A stretch of 64,000 nt of DNA from Symsagittifera roscoffensis (lineage: Eukaryota; Xenacoelomorpha; Acoela; Convolutidae). The position numbers and the translations under genes were made by a program. The stretch lies in assembly GCF_963678635.1 (NCBI RefSeq), contig NC_087062.1, positions 64,577,253 through 64,641,252 of the forward strand. The letters are read 5' to 3'. The notes beneath the pieces are model-generated. The model ran no database searches. It was given only the letters and a program-made list of their open reading frames with translations, and was not told where the DNA came from. This document shows positions 11,561 through 22,313 of the stretch, piece after piece. Positions within the stretch are counted from its first letter, which is position 1. Each line of letters starts with the position of its first letter.

Positions 11561-12662
11561 ACCGGAACAAGGTGAAATTTTCAAATCAGTGGAACCCGGC
11601 ATTCCTCTAACAGGGAGAACATGAAATGGGAACGAAAGAATAGAACCATGGGTTACAATAGATACGGAGATGATTTCGTAATCTATACAATAAAGTCGGG
11701 AGAATTGAGTTCAGACATAGTCGGAAAAGGAGAAAGGGATTGTAATCATGAGTGACATAGCATCAAAGATTGATGAAGAGTCAAACTGACAAGAAGACAA
11801 AAAAATCCGGAGAGAGAAATAGACCTAGAACAAAGCGAAACGAGAAGGAGGGATCAAATGAATCGGATGAATCTAGAATGGATGCACGGTTTACTGACAA
11901 GTGAGGAAAAAGCGTCGACCCAGCAAGAGATAGACATCTCCGCACAGAAATAAACTCTCGATAAAAATCCCTCATTCAGATGGATCTCAGCAGAGAGACC
12001 TCTTAAAATACCCACGAACAATCTAGAGTCATCACTATCGAAAGGGACGTCGATAGATATTTTTGTCCGAGGAGTGGCGATAGGACGTACCCCCACCAAA
12101 TTTATTAATAAGGAAGCTGGGAAAAACAAGGGTGACCAACAAGCTAAAGGTGGAATAGGAAGAATCTGAACCAGCTTTTGGTCGAACCTCCAAAACTAAA
12201 TTTGAAATGAAAAACGAAGACTCCGAGAAAACCTTGATCACTCATTGCGACCTAATTTTGTCAAATAAGACCAGCGCTGTTTGCATAATTGCAGATATGA
12301 GTTTCAAATAAAATTTAAAAATGGATTTCAAAAGAGAAAATCAGAACGTGGAATTCCTGTTTAAGCAGATACCGAGACTAAATGGGAGGTCAGCATTCCC
12401 TCCTACAGTGTCACAGAAACATGGCAACTACCTATGGTTTAAAGTGACCATAATCAGCGACAAGTGTACAGTGGATCCGGTGCATGTTGTAATATCATTG
12501 ACCCGTCTGAAGGACATCTTTGTCGAGAGAGGTAAGAAGAAAGTTTCACTGCCAATCTATGATCCGAACGCAGACAGGTTGAATCCGAAAGAACTCTACG
12601 CTGTTTTATTTGTGATCTTACTTGAGCATTTCCTTGGCGAGGGGATTCGATATGAGATTTAG
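11560..12662 (+). pseudogene. macro-domain ORF of the old element
   Basis: Homologue of the 366-codon ORF after integrase in the young element. The last 113 codons (12,321-12,662) are open and carry the macro-like core: FKRENQNVEFLFKQIP, YLWFKVTIISDK, then VSLPIYDPNADRLNPKELY. Upstream, 12,220-12,300 gives DLILSNKTSAVCIIADMSF, the start of the domain, broken by a stop at about 12,310. Here the segment aligned with the catalytic loop of OARD1/TARG1-type hydrolases keeps an Asp (ADRL), whereas the young copy reads RGKL. The alignment to that family is from memory. The domain is conserved between copies that otherwise differ greatly. Confidence 0.7.
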
Positions 12663-12779
12663 CTGAGAAAACTGAACTGGGGTGTCCTGAGACTAGATCG
12701 AAGAAACCTGTGTCTTGAGTTGGTATCGAACTCGGTAGAATCGAGAGCGGTAGAACGTTGAAAGGTGGTTTTAGCTTGA

Positions 12780-14640
12780 TAAATTTAATGTTAGATTATT
12801 TTATAACTTGAAGGTAATGTAATCAAGATGCTTGATTCACTCACACCACGTGCTTTTACATTGATTGATTTGATTTTGATTGATTTTTAAATTCCATTGA
12901 CTAGATTTTTCAGAGAACCTTAAATTTCAGAAAGAGATGATTGATGACAGCTGTAGTTTTTTTATAACCTTCCTAGCATGATGACTTTTTGAAGAGAAGA
13001 ACAGTTTGTGCTGAATTTGGCTGCAAATAAAGAAATGAGTACATTTACTTTCAGATTGACTTTGAACAAATTTCTACCAAGAAGACTCACAAACCGTAAC
13101 AAAAACAGAAGCCTTTCTTGACACCACGCGAGCAAAAGCGAAAGCATTAATATTTGAGTTGATATTACTTGAGTTAGCGTATCTTGAGGTGGCATTTTTG
13201 GTTTGGTATTCGCTAATGTTTTTTTTTCAGTCAACAATTTGGAGATTCTAGATCCTTTCTTGAAGTAAGTCCGGCGGTTTTCAAGAAACCAGTGCTGAAT
13301 GACATATGCAGAAGCTTACGGGATCTCGATTACACTTAGGGGGAAAAACGAGAAGCCGTGATGCTGCACGCTGTAAAACAATTGGAGTCTCAGGGTGAGG
13401 GCAGGGTGTCGGCTATGGAAATGTTCCTGATAGTGGGCTATACGTCGGGGAGAATCTCGAATCAGGAACAGAAGAGGGATGTCATGGACACACAGATGTG
13501 GGGTTGAGAGGGTACCACAGGGCCATGAATCCAGGCTTGGGCAACACTAAAGAGTATTGTACAGGGGAGTTCACCCTTCCCATCAGACCGACGCCCAGAA
13601 CTACCAAGCGACACGAGAACGGAACCGAGCCATTCATGGGAGAGATCAATTGAAGTTTAAACTAGAGCAGGTCCAGGGGCTGCATCCGGAGGCCGCCGCC
13701 AGGAACATGAAGAGAATGAGGACAAAACAATCTACTCCGGGTGAGTCGCCGACGCCTCACTCGAAAACAGAGTTCAGGATGAACGTGGAAGAAACGCCTA
13801 TTAGGGCCTGTTACCTTACACTTGAATGATGTTAACTTTGTTTGAAAAGAACTTGAAAAGAAAGTTTTAATCTTGAGAAACAGTTGATTGACAACAACTG
13901 TTGTGTAGTTTCTAAAACTTGTTTAGCTTGCACGCTTTCCTTATCAGGGAAGAACCTTTGTGCAGAACTTGAGTGGGCATAGTCATAAGGTATTTATAAT
14001 TTTCACATTGAACTTGAATAAAACTTTTCATAGGAAGAAGATTCAAGACCTTACCGAAAATTGAAGTTTTGAATGATTCTTCACATACGAGAGCAAAAGC
14101 GACGAGATCACTAAAGTTGAAATTTCTTGAGCTTGTAATTTTTGGGAAAAACCATAATCTTGTGATAGAATTTTTTGATTTGGTATTTCTAGGCTGGGTT
14201 TCTTGAGGTAACACTTTTGAGGATCGACAGATTTTTACTGAAAATCAGTGCCAGTGGCCTTAAAGAAGCCAGTACTGGATGATTTATTCAAAGATTTGAA
14301 GAATATCAGTTAAAACTAAGTAGATGAAAGTAGCGCTGTGATTCTGAACGCCTTATTGCAACTAGAGTCCCGGGGCGAACGCCTTATTGCAACATCAAGT
14401 CCGCCATCGAAACCTTCTTGTTGGTGGGTTACACCTCTGAACGAACCTTGGATTAGGAGCAGACTAAATGGGTGTAATGGAGAGCTGATAGAGGATAGAG
14501 AGGGTATGTCTGAGGAATCAGGGCTTGAGTAGCAGTACCGAGTATGGTGCAGGGGAATTCCCACTCCCAATCCGGCCAATGACGAGAACTGGAGCCCAAC
14601 TGGTCGACAAGGCTCCCTAGGTGACTTGGGCACAGCAGAC
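12780..14640 (+). repeat. tandem duplication of the macro/coiled-coil junction
   Basis: Two diverged copies, about 12.8-13.83 kb and 13.83-14.65 kb, of the non-coding junction plus the start of the coiled-coil ORF. Paired landmarks include CGCGAGCAAAAGCGAAAGC (13,128) and ACGAGAGCAAAAGCGACGAG (14,087); TTCAAGAAACCAGTGCTG (13,281) and TTAAAGAAGCCAGTACTGG (14,261); and GTGGGCTATACGTCGGGG (13,434) and GTGGGTTACACCTCTG (14,424). The young element has one copy (29.1-30.2 kb), so the duplication is specific to the old copy. Confidence 0.7.
13260..13829 (+). pseudogene. coiled-coil ORF of the old element, first copy
   Basis: Readable homology to the 206-codon ORF at 29,136-29,756: FKKPVLNDICRSLRDLDYT, then AVMLHAVKQLESQGEGR, then FLIVGYTSGRISNQEQKR. 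It is followed by a basic, Gln-rich segment (open at 13,557-13,829) that ends in a TGA. A TAG interrupts the first block near 13,338. No domain beyond a predicted coiled coil. Confidence 0.6.
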
Positions 14641-15124
14641 AGAGTTCGACCACCCGGACGCTACCATACTGAAGAGAGCTCTTGGGAGGATCCAGAGAAA
14701 ACTGGAACGGGCAACGCCAAAATGGGACCAGGCAACGACAGTGATTCGGGAGAGAAACCAATTGATATTCGAACTAAAGCAGGCCCAAAGATTACATCAG
14801 GAGGCCATCAGGATCATTGAGAGGAAGACGGCAGAACCGATGGTGCTACGTGAACCCCCAGTAACTCGCTCGAGGCCAGTGTCCAGGATGGACGACGACA
14901 AAACACCTAAAAAAGCTGGCGTTTTAATCAGAACAGAAAACCCGAGAGCACATGAGCGTGGACCTAGAGGTCTAGACGCCTCTAGAAACAGCGCCGTCCA
15001 CAAGAAATTTAGAGACGGGACAGGCCAGGCCACTGTCAGTAAGTGTGATTTTGCTAGACCTAACACCAGCCAGCGGCAGCCGAGAAAGCGCTGGGACAAC
15101 GCGCTCGAGGGAACTAGAAGATAG
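14240..15124 (+). pseudogene. coiled-coil ORF of the old element, second copy
   Basis: Second copy of the same gene. The N-terminal part is broken (stops near 14,313-14,322). The C-terminal part is open for 167 codons (14,621-15,124) and reads through without the frameshift that divides the young version at about 29,190. It contains heptad-like RERNQLIFELKQAQRLHQEA, a Pro-Arg segment (TRSRPVSRMDDDKTPKK), and RAHERGPRGLD, all matched in the young ORF at 28,700-29,143. This supports reading the two young ORFs as one ancestral protein. Confidence 0.65.
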
Positions 15125-16143
15125 ATTGCAAAGCAGAACTCCCGGGAGCTCAATCCCCGATAAAGCACCTGACTCGTGCAGAGCACACACCGTGCGAGGG
15201 CCAATTGTCTCTAACAACACAAAAGACGTGAAAAAGAGTTATCTTATACACAACAGCCTTGATTGTCAACAGCCCAAGGTGCCAGTAGATATACATTTGA
15301 GGAATCTGCCTGGGTATCATGCTTTTAAAAATCACAATTACCTCAGCGAGCGATTCATCCGATAATTGGGGACAGCCTCGTCAGAGTTCTCATTAGAGTG
15401 AAAGCTAATTGGCAAAACCGAATCTTGCGATTTTTGGGAGCAGCTATTCCTCAATTGTTGACCTCCCTGGAGTTGCTAGAGAGCAGTAAGCTACACAGTT
15501 CATCCCACTGATAAAGTGTGTAGCTTCTTGATCTCTAGCATTTCCATGGTGATGGGGACTAATGACGTGTCTAGAGGCAAAACTCGAAAAAAAAACTCGG
15601 CTCTCGGAAAAAATGGACTGCTTGATACAAGAGGTGAGAATCAATTTGGTCCCGACTTCAATCAGGATATGCATCGTACCGTTCAACAAGAAGAATGATG
15701 AAAACAGTAAGAACTTGAACGAGAGAGTGCGTCATATCAATGGTGTGATACGAGAGATTCGACGTCCAATCATCCTGCCGTTGCAATTTCTAGACAAAGC
15801 CAACAAGTTGGAAGGATCTCTACTAGAGGTATGCTCATCACACGGCATCAACTTCGATCATCCCAAGGGCAGTGCATGGCCGGATAAGATCTTCCAGCAG
15901 CACCTTGACAGACTAAAGATAGATTTGGTGGAGGGTGGACGCTTCACCTCTGGTCCGCCCCCAGACACGCCTTTCTACCGAACCAGATCATTTGAAACCC
16001 TACGGGGAGCAAAGAGACTCCAGATACAGCTCTTGGAACAGCAGGAGCAGACTTCTTGGCTTCTTTTTTCCCGAGAAAGAAATGAGAGGATCTCTTACCC
16101 CTTAAAAATCGGTGGCACAGTCAATCTCAATGATGGAGCATGA
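15125..16143 (+). pseudogene. SGNH/GDSL-hydrolase-like ORF of the old element
   Basis: Homologue of 27,926-28,675. Block I, PIIGDSLVRVLIRV, lies near 15,355-15,395. The block III region MVMGTNDVSRGKTRK is near 15,548-15,590. The last 193 codons (15,562-16,143) are open and contain NERVRHINGVIREIRRP, LPLQFLDKANKLEGS and INFDHPKGSAWP. The Asp-His pair in FDHPKG is a plausible block V; the young copy has Arg in place of His. Between block I and block III a frameshift lies near 15,490. The N-terminal extension at 15,130-15,360 is in a third frame. Confidence 0.65.
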
Positions 16144-16379
16144 AGGTGAAAGAAGAACTACAGAAAATTCAAGCAGATCAAGAAACCTAGAGAAGATCAA
16201 AATGATGGACTCGTAACGGTTAGCATTCAGGCACTAAAACAGAAGAATTTGTCTCATGAAGATCAGGGAGATTACTATTGTGTGCATTAATTAACGGCTC
16301 GTGATGCACACTTCTCTCGAGTTTCAACTCCCGAAATAGCGGGATTGCCAGGATCACCACGGAACACAATACTCGGTCC

Positions 16380-16640
16380 AGTTAATTACAGGATGTTGAT
16401 ATCCTGAACGCAGAACATGCAGCATGCTGGGCGGACATCTAGCACGCTCTGAAGGATTGCTATGAATTTGCAGATATCCTGATCGTACTGGACGAGGTGT
16501 TGTGTCTGGAGATCTCGAATATCGCTAAGCAGTTGAAGTTAAAAAGCGTTTAAGGGGACGGTCATCGAGCGATAAGCCACTTAACTGCAAATATATGGTT
16601 CAGAAATTCGGGACTCACCATAGTGACATCCACGAGTGGT
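16380..16640 (+). pseudogene. C-terminal part of the second SGNH-like ORF, old copy
   Basis: Short homologous block to 26,597-26,800: the HALKDCYEFADILIVLDEV block (about 16,440-16,500), LEISNIAKQLKLKS, HRAISHLTANIWFRN, and then LTIVTSTSG, which runs through the position where the young copy has a TAG. It is broken by two stops. The N-terminal two thirds of the protein are not recognisable in this copy; 16,144-16,380 shows nothing clear. Confidence 0.55.
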
Positions 16641-18480
16641 TCCGCATTTATTATGCATGATCGCAAAATGTGGCATACACGAAAAAACCGCTAGAGTACA
16701 TGGTGTACCGTCTTGCTTGTGCAGGGGGGAGGGGGCCAATCTTGACGCCGCGAATGGAGAAAATTGGAGACAAGTGCAAGGAAGGAGCACTTCCACTCAA
16801 AGCGTAGTTGTGGAAATTCATGCAAAACTATCTGGATCAAAAAGAAAGAATAATGGATAACGGGCAAAGTTTGTCCGCTGGCGAATCAAACCACCATATC
16901 TCTGTTTGAAAAACGATGATTATATGGATGAATAGTTTTGTGCGACGAAGACACTTTTCGAGGTATTCGTACATGACATAATGATATATTGAGCATGTCA
17001 ATCAATTATCTGCTCGATCTGTTTTTCGTGCTTCCCGGGAGCTTGTTAATTATGAGACCGGCTTTCCTGTTCAGGGGGGATGTGGAAACTCTGAGGATTG
17101 ATGGTTTTTGTCGCTGATTCTCCTTACTTACCGAAACCTGGCGGTATTACACCGCCTGATGAAGTACGTGGACCCAATGGCGACCGGTTGAGCTCACCAA
17201 AACTTTGGCACCTATTGATATAAGTCGGCTCGGGTTTGAAAACGTTGTTAGTGGAGTACCTTTTGATGCAAAAATGGCAAATGAATGCGGAGAAAGCCAA
17301 GCATAGGACAAGAGAAGAATTGTTAAAGGTTAACGGTGGCATGCCTGTGCTTAAGGACCTTTTTTGACTATGAGTTCAGGTTCTCTTGAAGTGATTAGAG
17401 AGTTGGCAGATGTGGTACCGACACTCAGTAACCCACATCAGTTTAAACAGCGTGCTGGTTAGGACGACGTTAAATAGAAGCGAGCAAGAATACCTGAGAG
17501 CCCAAATGAGCACTACTGTGTTATTCAAAGGAATCAAGGATCCGCAGCTAATCCAACTAAATTTCAGGGGCCAGTCGCAGTGCAGGATTGGGGAGACAAG
17601 AATGACCAATCGAGGCGTATCCTAAGTTCTGGAATCTAAACCACCTGGAAAAGAAGACGAATCAGATCTTGAGAACTCCGGCTTGGAAGGAAACATTCAA
17701 GCTGGTGAGAAAAAACGGTGCGTGTTACTGGATTGTGACGGGCTACCTACAACGGTTCCGGAATTCCCGACCGTCAAGAGGATGACTTTAGGGATAAAAA
17801 TTTATTGTTTGTGCTATCAATCGAAAATAAAGCACGGGTAGAGCATCAACAGAGAGAGTTAACTCAAGATAGGGATCCGTTGTTTATAGGCTACTCAGTA
17901 GCAGCAATCTTTCACTTGAATAAGATACCCATCAAATCAAGACAAAAATGGCTGGACGATCTCTGCCACCACGATGCAGGAGAAACGAAGTTCGAAGTGT
18001 GCTAGAAAAGGCCGGTTTTAAGAACGAAGATCCAGAAAATCGAGAAGGCAGAAAAACATTGCAGGAGGTAACCCTGGCCTTGAAGGCTGAAAAACTATTT
18101 AATACTGAAAAACACGTGGTGCTTTTCGGATTGGAGGAATTATATTTCGAATATGACGGGCATAGGCTTAGAGCTGGAGAATACTGTACACTCATCTCAA
18201 TGAACACAAGCGAATGAACCCATTCATGCCTACACTTCTTTCAATTGACACTCCGGGAGACAAGAGGAGCTTACCCGTCAAGAACCAATTCCATGAGGGA
18301 CTGATGAGGAAACGTTCTAAAGCTTCGGATGAAGAAGAGGTGTAGGAGCCACTTAGTGGTGAGAAACTGATGGATACGGAATGGCCGAAAGTACTGGAGG
18401 GGAAATTAAGAAGACTGAAGAAACTTAAAGTCTATGGGCCACGAGGAAAATTCTGGATGAATTGAATGAGGAGAAACATC
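16641..18480 (+). pseudogene. fragments of the 773-codon accessory ORF, old copy
   Basis: Blocks in changing frames match 24,088-26,409. Examples are SLLIMRPAFLFRGDVETLRIDGF (about 17,040-17,110), the region matching KMNGGMPLLTDLCL (KVNGGMPVLKDLF, 17,325), VTHISLNSVLVRT (17,425-17,465), LRAQMSTTVLFKGIKDPQLI (17,490-17,550), a match to NFRGQLQCRMG (NFRGQSQCRIG, 17,557), and DRDPLFIGYSVAAIFH (17,865-17,910). Conservation of these blocks in an old decayed copy shows that the protein belonged to the ancestral element. The piece 16,641-16,900 is weaker. Confidence 0.6.
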
Positions 18481-18913
18481 GCTCTCAAGTTACCCCGTGG
18501 GAACCCGAAGCTGCAGCTGGGAAGTCATGAAGCGAACCTGAATACTCTGCTTTTCGGAATTACTGCCAAAAAAAACTAAACAGATTCCACCAATGGGGCT
18601 GACAAGATGGAAGTTCTTGAGGTACAGAGATATCTTCACAGAAGAACCAGTAACAGAAGAAGACAACCAGTAACAGAACAAAACCTCAAACGATAGCGCG
18701 TGAAAATAACGAGGAGCTCCACAAGTGGAAAAGGGTGGGAAGTCGACATTAGCACTGAATGAGTCTCTAGCCAAAATCACCACAATGGTAAGCAAGTCAC
18801 CGAAAATCCTCAGGACAAGAAGTTGACTAGAAACACAGCCCGTTTATGATGAATTGCCCTGAACACGACGAAAGAGCTAGAAGGCTGTCTGTGGCGCCTG
18901 AATGGGAAAAAAA
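18481..18913 (+). other. unresolved tail of the old element
   Basis: Probably derived from the end of the 773-codon ORF or from the ORF after it (short matches only). The three tail ORFs present in the young element and at 44.99-46.6 kb are missing between here and the next feature, so a deletion is likely. Confidence 0.35.
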
Positions 18914-19066
18914 CAAACCGATGACCAGTTTTTAAAGAAGCTATGCGCCAATAACCTGTGCCTAGCTGGTCGAAATATGGTCCGACCGAAGTTGGTTGAA
19001 CAGAGATATTTTGCAGATCGAAACTACACGCCTGATTTGATTTTGACGGTCAAGGCATCGTTCTGA
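18914..19066 (+). pseudogene. conserved C-terminal coding tail, copy 1
   Basis: A 51-codon open stretch ending in TGA, 16 bp before the LTR. It begins QTDDQFLKKLCANNLCLAGR and ends TVKASF. The near-identical stretch at 46,678-46,831 precedes the other old LTR, so this is the C-terminus of the last ORF in the old subfamily. The young element ends its last ORF with a different sequence (SGYGTSKAKSAK). Confidence 0.55.
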
Positions 19067-19081
19067 ATTTCAGTCTGATAG

Positions 19082-19668
19082 TGTGCCAGTCAGTGATATC
19101 AGAAAAATTTGTGTTGTTTTTGAGTGGAATGGAAATTCTCAAATAGCGAAACGGCCCTTCCACGCTCAAATAACCCGCGGGAACTGAAATGCCAAAGTCA
19201 AGAATCAGAACAACCCAAGTAACAGTTGCAGGGAAAACAATTGAAAATCCTACCAGAGTCAACTTTCTGTTCACATTTTGTCCATATTCAAAAAACCTGA
19301 GTAGAATGACCTTGTTCCTGATAGAGAGCAAAGAGAGTAGATGATAGAGTGCAACTTGACTGGATAGGCAGCCCACTGAAGTGATACAATGGTTCAGATC
19401 TTCCTTGAGCAACTTGACAAAACTTCCTAAGTTATAGCTGTTGCACTCAAATCAAACTGCTAGAGTTATACTTGCATTACCTAATTGTGTCTGAGGTTAG
19501 GTCCAGAGCTGTTTTCCAGATATGAGTACTTGAATTAATTACTTGAGCCCATGCTATCGAATTATATTTTTAGTTTGAATCGTTTGAATTGGATTAAATG
19601 TACTCTGTTCGTTCAAAACTAATGGTGATTACTTGGGGTCGAACTCAGTTTTCAACAGCGAACGCGTG
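19082..19668 (+). repeat. old 3' LTR, left part
   Basis: Begins TGTGCCAGTCAGTGATATC, the same terminus as the LTR at 46,847-47,754, and is colinear with it up to CAGCGAACGCGTG at 19,668. There the young element is inserted. The LTR continues at 43,608-44,213. Together the two pieces make one old LTR, 1.19 kb long because of small insertions. Confidence 0.85.
19666..19668. other. target-site duplication, left (GTG)
   Basis: GTG precedes the left LTR and GTG at 43,608-43,610 follows the right one. The unoccupied paralogous site near 47,191 reads AACGCGTGTTTTAGG with a single GTG. If the first LTR base is assigned to the flank, the duplication would be GTGT (4 bp). Confidence 0.6.
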
Positions 19669-20573
19669 TGTAACATTCGTCTACTGTAGTCACACATGAG
19701 GCTTAAGAAAAATAGGCCCTATAACCATTGGCTCAAGAGTCAGGGACACTATCTCTTGTGTTTTCTACCTCAAATCAGTCGGAGCCAATTCGGTTCGCTT
19801 GTGACATGAGACTACGACCCGTTACAGCTTAAAGGCTACTACCAAAATATCCCCCCCACTCTAGAAATAAGAACGTCCCCGTACTTAGGTCTCTAGATAC
19901 CCAAAATACATGAACGCCGTTAAAAACCGGGTCGGAACAATCCGTTAAGTTACTTTTTATTAGACAGTGGAACTTTGATCCATTTCAGATGGATCAACCT
20001 AAAACTCGCCTTACCTCAACATAACAATCATAAAACACACTCTAGAAATTTAAATTGAGTACTCACATCGTAGCACGCTCAAGAACTGGGAGTAATTAAG
20101 TCGGTAATCAACTCGAGAATTAAATAATGTAACTAAATGAGTTTAATGTTTATCAGTTTCAATAACAGGACCAAGTTTGAACTCTAGAGTATGGTTTCTC
20201 GTGAACCATTGGGACACTCAAGCTGTCCACCTTTCTATCGAAGGTTCACTCTAGTCCAGTTTGAATAATAATCCAGTCGAGCAATAATGGTCCAGTTCTC
20301 GGGAATACGCTTCCTTTTGTTTCAGATAGGACAGCTCTACTCTAGTTTTATTGTGACGGAAATTGCGAATGGCAATTTCCTACTGCTTTTATGGCAACTT
20401 TTCCCGCGATTGTAACTCGATCGTTCTGATTTCTCTTTTTCGGTTTTCAGTTATCGCGAGAAAATCGTGCATGACAGGCTCCATTCGAATTTTTGAAAAA
20501 TCAAATTTCACTCCAAAATTAAGCGTTCTTGTTTTTCTCAAGGTCAAACTTCCAAATATGACCGACTGGCACA
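19669..20573 (-). repeat. 3' LTR of the young element
   Basis: 905 bp, paired with 42,703-43,607. I find four mismatches by eye, near 19,725, 20,235, 20,371 and 20,381. It ends in TGT...ACA. No clear TATA box: the position that is TATAAAAG in the old LTRs next to Rab5 reads TAGAAAAC on the sense strand here. Confidence 0.92.
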
Positions 20574-21002
20574 TACTCACCGGACTCAAGATCGATGTCC
20601 TCATCGCGTGCTGTCGTCTACCAGTGAGTCCCAGAAAACCGAGTGTTGCTCAAGGTACAGTGCCAGTGGTCATTTACAGAAGTTTGCAGCAGACTTAAGC
20701 TTATCTACACCCCAAAATTCACGGCCATGTAAAATTTTCACACTATCGCTAAACAGCAATCAAAATCTGCACAAACCTGCACCCTTGAATTCTCGCTTTT
20801 CAAGCCAAATATTTAAAATTTCTATTGTCCCATTCAATCAGGAAATTGTCATGCAGCATTTTGATTTATATAGTAAATATAACATATTAATAACAATATC
20901 TGATTCGTTAAAATTTCTTTTTCGTGAACCCAGGTTTTCATCCGGATTCACACTCAAGCCCCCCTTCCCTCTCAAGACTCAAGATCTCTTTGAACCATCC
21001 GC
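20574..21002 (-). other. 3' non-coding segment of the young element
   Basis: Lies between the stop of the last ORF (21,003) and the 3' LTR. No open frame. A polypurine tract is expected directly before the LTR for plus-strand priming, but the sense sequence there is GTCCGGTGAGTA, not purine-rich. The old LTRs also lack an obvious tract. Confidence 0.5.
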
Positions 21003-22307
21003 TCATTTCGCACTCTTCGCCTTGGAGGTGCCGTACCCTGAGGTACTAGATACGGCAAACTGTTTCAACAGTTCTTCTTCATCATCGGAGCTAATCACGA
21101 TCTCCTCCCAAGCCTTCAGCTGTTCATAGGATCGCATCCATTCCCTTTGCTCCTGCAACCTCTTTGCCTGGTTGGGTAGTGCCTTCACCCTAGATTCCCG
21201 GTTCAAACAAAAGGAGTTGTGCAGGCTCAGGCTCACGTTCTTCGCCAAGTCCTCCTCTAGTATCGGTTCCCTCGCTTTGGTATTGTCTCTAGACATTTTA
21301 CCCACTCTTTTCCATCCTGTCGTGATCGCATTTCGATAGGTTAACAGGGGTCTCTTGAAAGCTTCCGGCCCAATCTCGGCCTGGAACTGTCCATACTCCT
21401 TTTGATGCTTTCTCATGTGATCTTTCGTTGTCATGTATAACCAAGACGTCAGTGTCGCTCGAAACCATGGAAAGTACGTCAAGCGGCTCCATACGTGTCT
21501 GACTTCCATTGGTATGGCGAATACTTTGCATGCAGTCTCAAACAACTCGAGTCTCCTGCTGTAGTCTATCGCATATATTGACTCAGCCGTTGGCGTCTTC
21601 GCTTCCCGATACTTCGTTATATTCTCTTCTATCCATCTCAGAGCCAGCATCGTACTCACTACTAAGAGCGTCACCTTCTGTCGGTGATCCGGTAATCCGA
21701 TCGACCGAATTTCTTCCATATCCCACACCAGGCAGAGGTTCTTGTGATCTGGATACCACACCGTTTGTGCCAAACAGTGGCATGGGCATTCTCCATGGGT
21801 GATCTCAATGCTCCTGAGGTTACGCTCCCCCGAGGCTTCCAAGAGAGGCTCAAGCTCCATCATTTTCTCATGCATCGTGTCGTTCTCTCCCATGTTTGGA
21901 GCACCCCCCACAGGTTTTCCGATCACGTTTTGTCTCTCGTGATCGCTTGTGTTCTCACTTTCCAATTTCAAAAGCTCTTCTCCCCAGATTTCACTCAAGT
22001 CATCTCTCAAATCTTTCGGTACTGTCCCTCTGATTTTCCTCAACAACTTGTGCGAGTGATGCGATACCCGAGCCAACCTCACGCACTTGGACACTGAGAA
22101 GGCCTTGTCCACCAATATTCTCTGGCTGGATGCTTCCACCATCGCCATGTGCAGTGGGTAGTGGCTTCCGCACAAATTGGCCATCATTGACCCTATCAGG
22201 GATTTTGCGTTCAATGGCAGGCCATAAGCTTCGCTCATGGGAAACCCAATTTCCGCCTCGAGACCAACCTTCCAGCTCCGGATATGTTTTTGAGTCACCT
22301 GCAACAC
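21003..22307 (-). CDS. last ORF of the young element, 434 codons, unknown
   Basis: Not recognised. The protein is of mixed charge, with HSHKLLRKIRG, a Cys/His cluster (HGECPCHCLAQTVW), aromatic segments (RLTYFPWFRATLTSWLYM) and an acidic Ser/Glu-rich end (ISSDDEEELLKQF). There is no ATG at the left border: the frame opens after a TAG at 22,314-22,316 and is in phase with the 244-codon ORF before it, so the two may be parts of one protein. A decayed homologue at 45.6-46.4 kb keeps WKVDLKDGIAFPISEAYGLP-like sequence and the region matching FPWFRATLTSWL, showing that the protein was conserved in the lineage. The Cys/His cluster is not a known zinc-finger spacing. Cellular role unknown. Confidence 0.7.
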   Translation of the reverse strand: MLQVTQKHIRSWKVGLEAEIGFPMSEAYGLPLNAKSLIGSMMANLCGSHYPLHMAMVEASSQRILVDKAFSVSKCVRLARVSHHSHKLLRKIRGTVPKDLRDDLSEIWGEELLKLESENTSDHERQNVIGKPVGGAPNMGENDTMHEKMMELEPLLEASGERNLRSIEITHGECPCHCLAQTVWYPDHKNLCLVWDMEEIRSIGLPDHRQKVTLLVVSTMLALRWIEENITKYREAKTPTAESIYAIDYSRRLELFETACKVFAIPMEVRHVWSRLTYFPWFRATLTSWLYMTTKDHMRKHQKEYGQFQAEIGPEAFKRPLLTYRNAITTGWKRVGKMSRDNTKAREPILEEDLAKNVSLSLHNSFCLNRESRVKALPNQAKRLQEQREWMRSYEQLKAWEEIVISSDDEEELLKQFAVSSTSGYGTSKAKSAK

Positions 22308-22313
22308 CCCAAG

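Larger units (their letters stand above)
5850..19668 (+). mobile_element. old giant Ty3/gypsy-type element, degraded, interrupted at its 3' LTR
   Basis: Plus-strand relative of the young element at 19,669-43,607. In order it has a 5' LTR remnant (about 5850-6422), leader (6423-7095), gag (7.1-8.56 kb), pol fragments (8.6-11.56 kb), macro-domain ORF (to 12,662), coiled-coil ORF in two tandem copies (13.26-15.12 kb), SGNH ORF (15.1-16.14 kb), SGNH-like second ORF (16.4-16.6 kb), fragments of the 773-codon ORF (16.9-18.5 kb), and the first part of a 3' LTR (19,082-19,668) that continues at 43,608-44,213 beyond the young insertion. Every gene carries stops and frameshifts. The protease, integrase core and the last three tail ORFs are missing here. 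It fixes the ancestral gene order of the family. Confidence 0.8.

Noticed and set aside
20363-20698. ORF of 111 codons inside the LTR, repeated at 43,397-43,624
   Set aside because: It lies on the antisense strand of the element within the LTR; both copies are LTR sequence and the frames end differently outside it.
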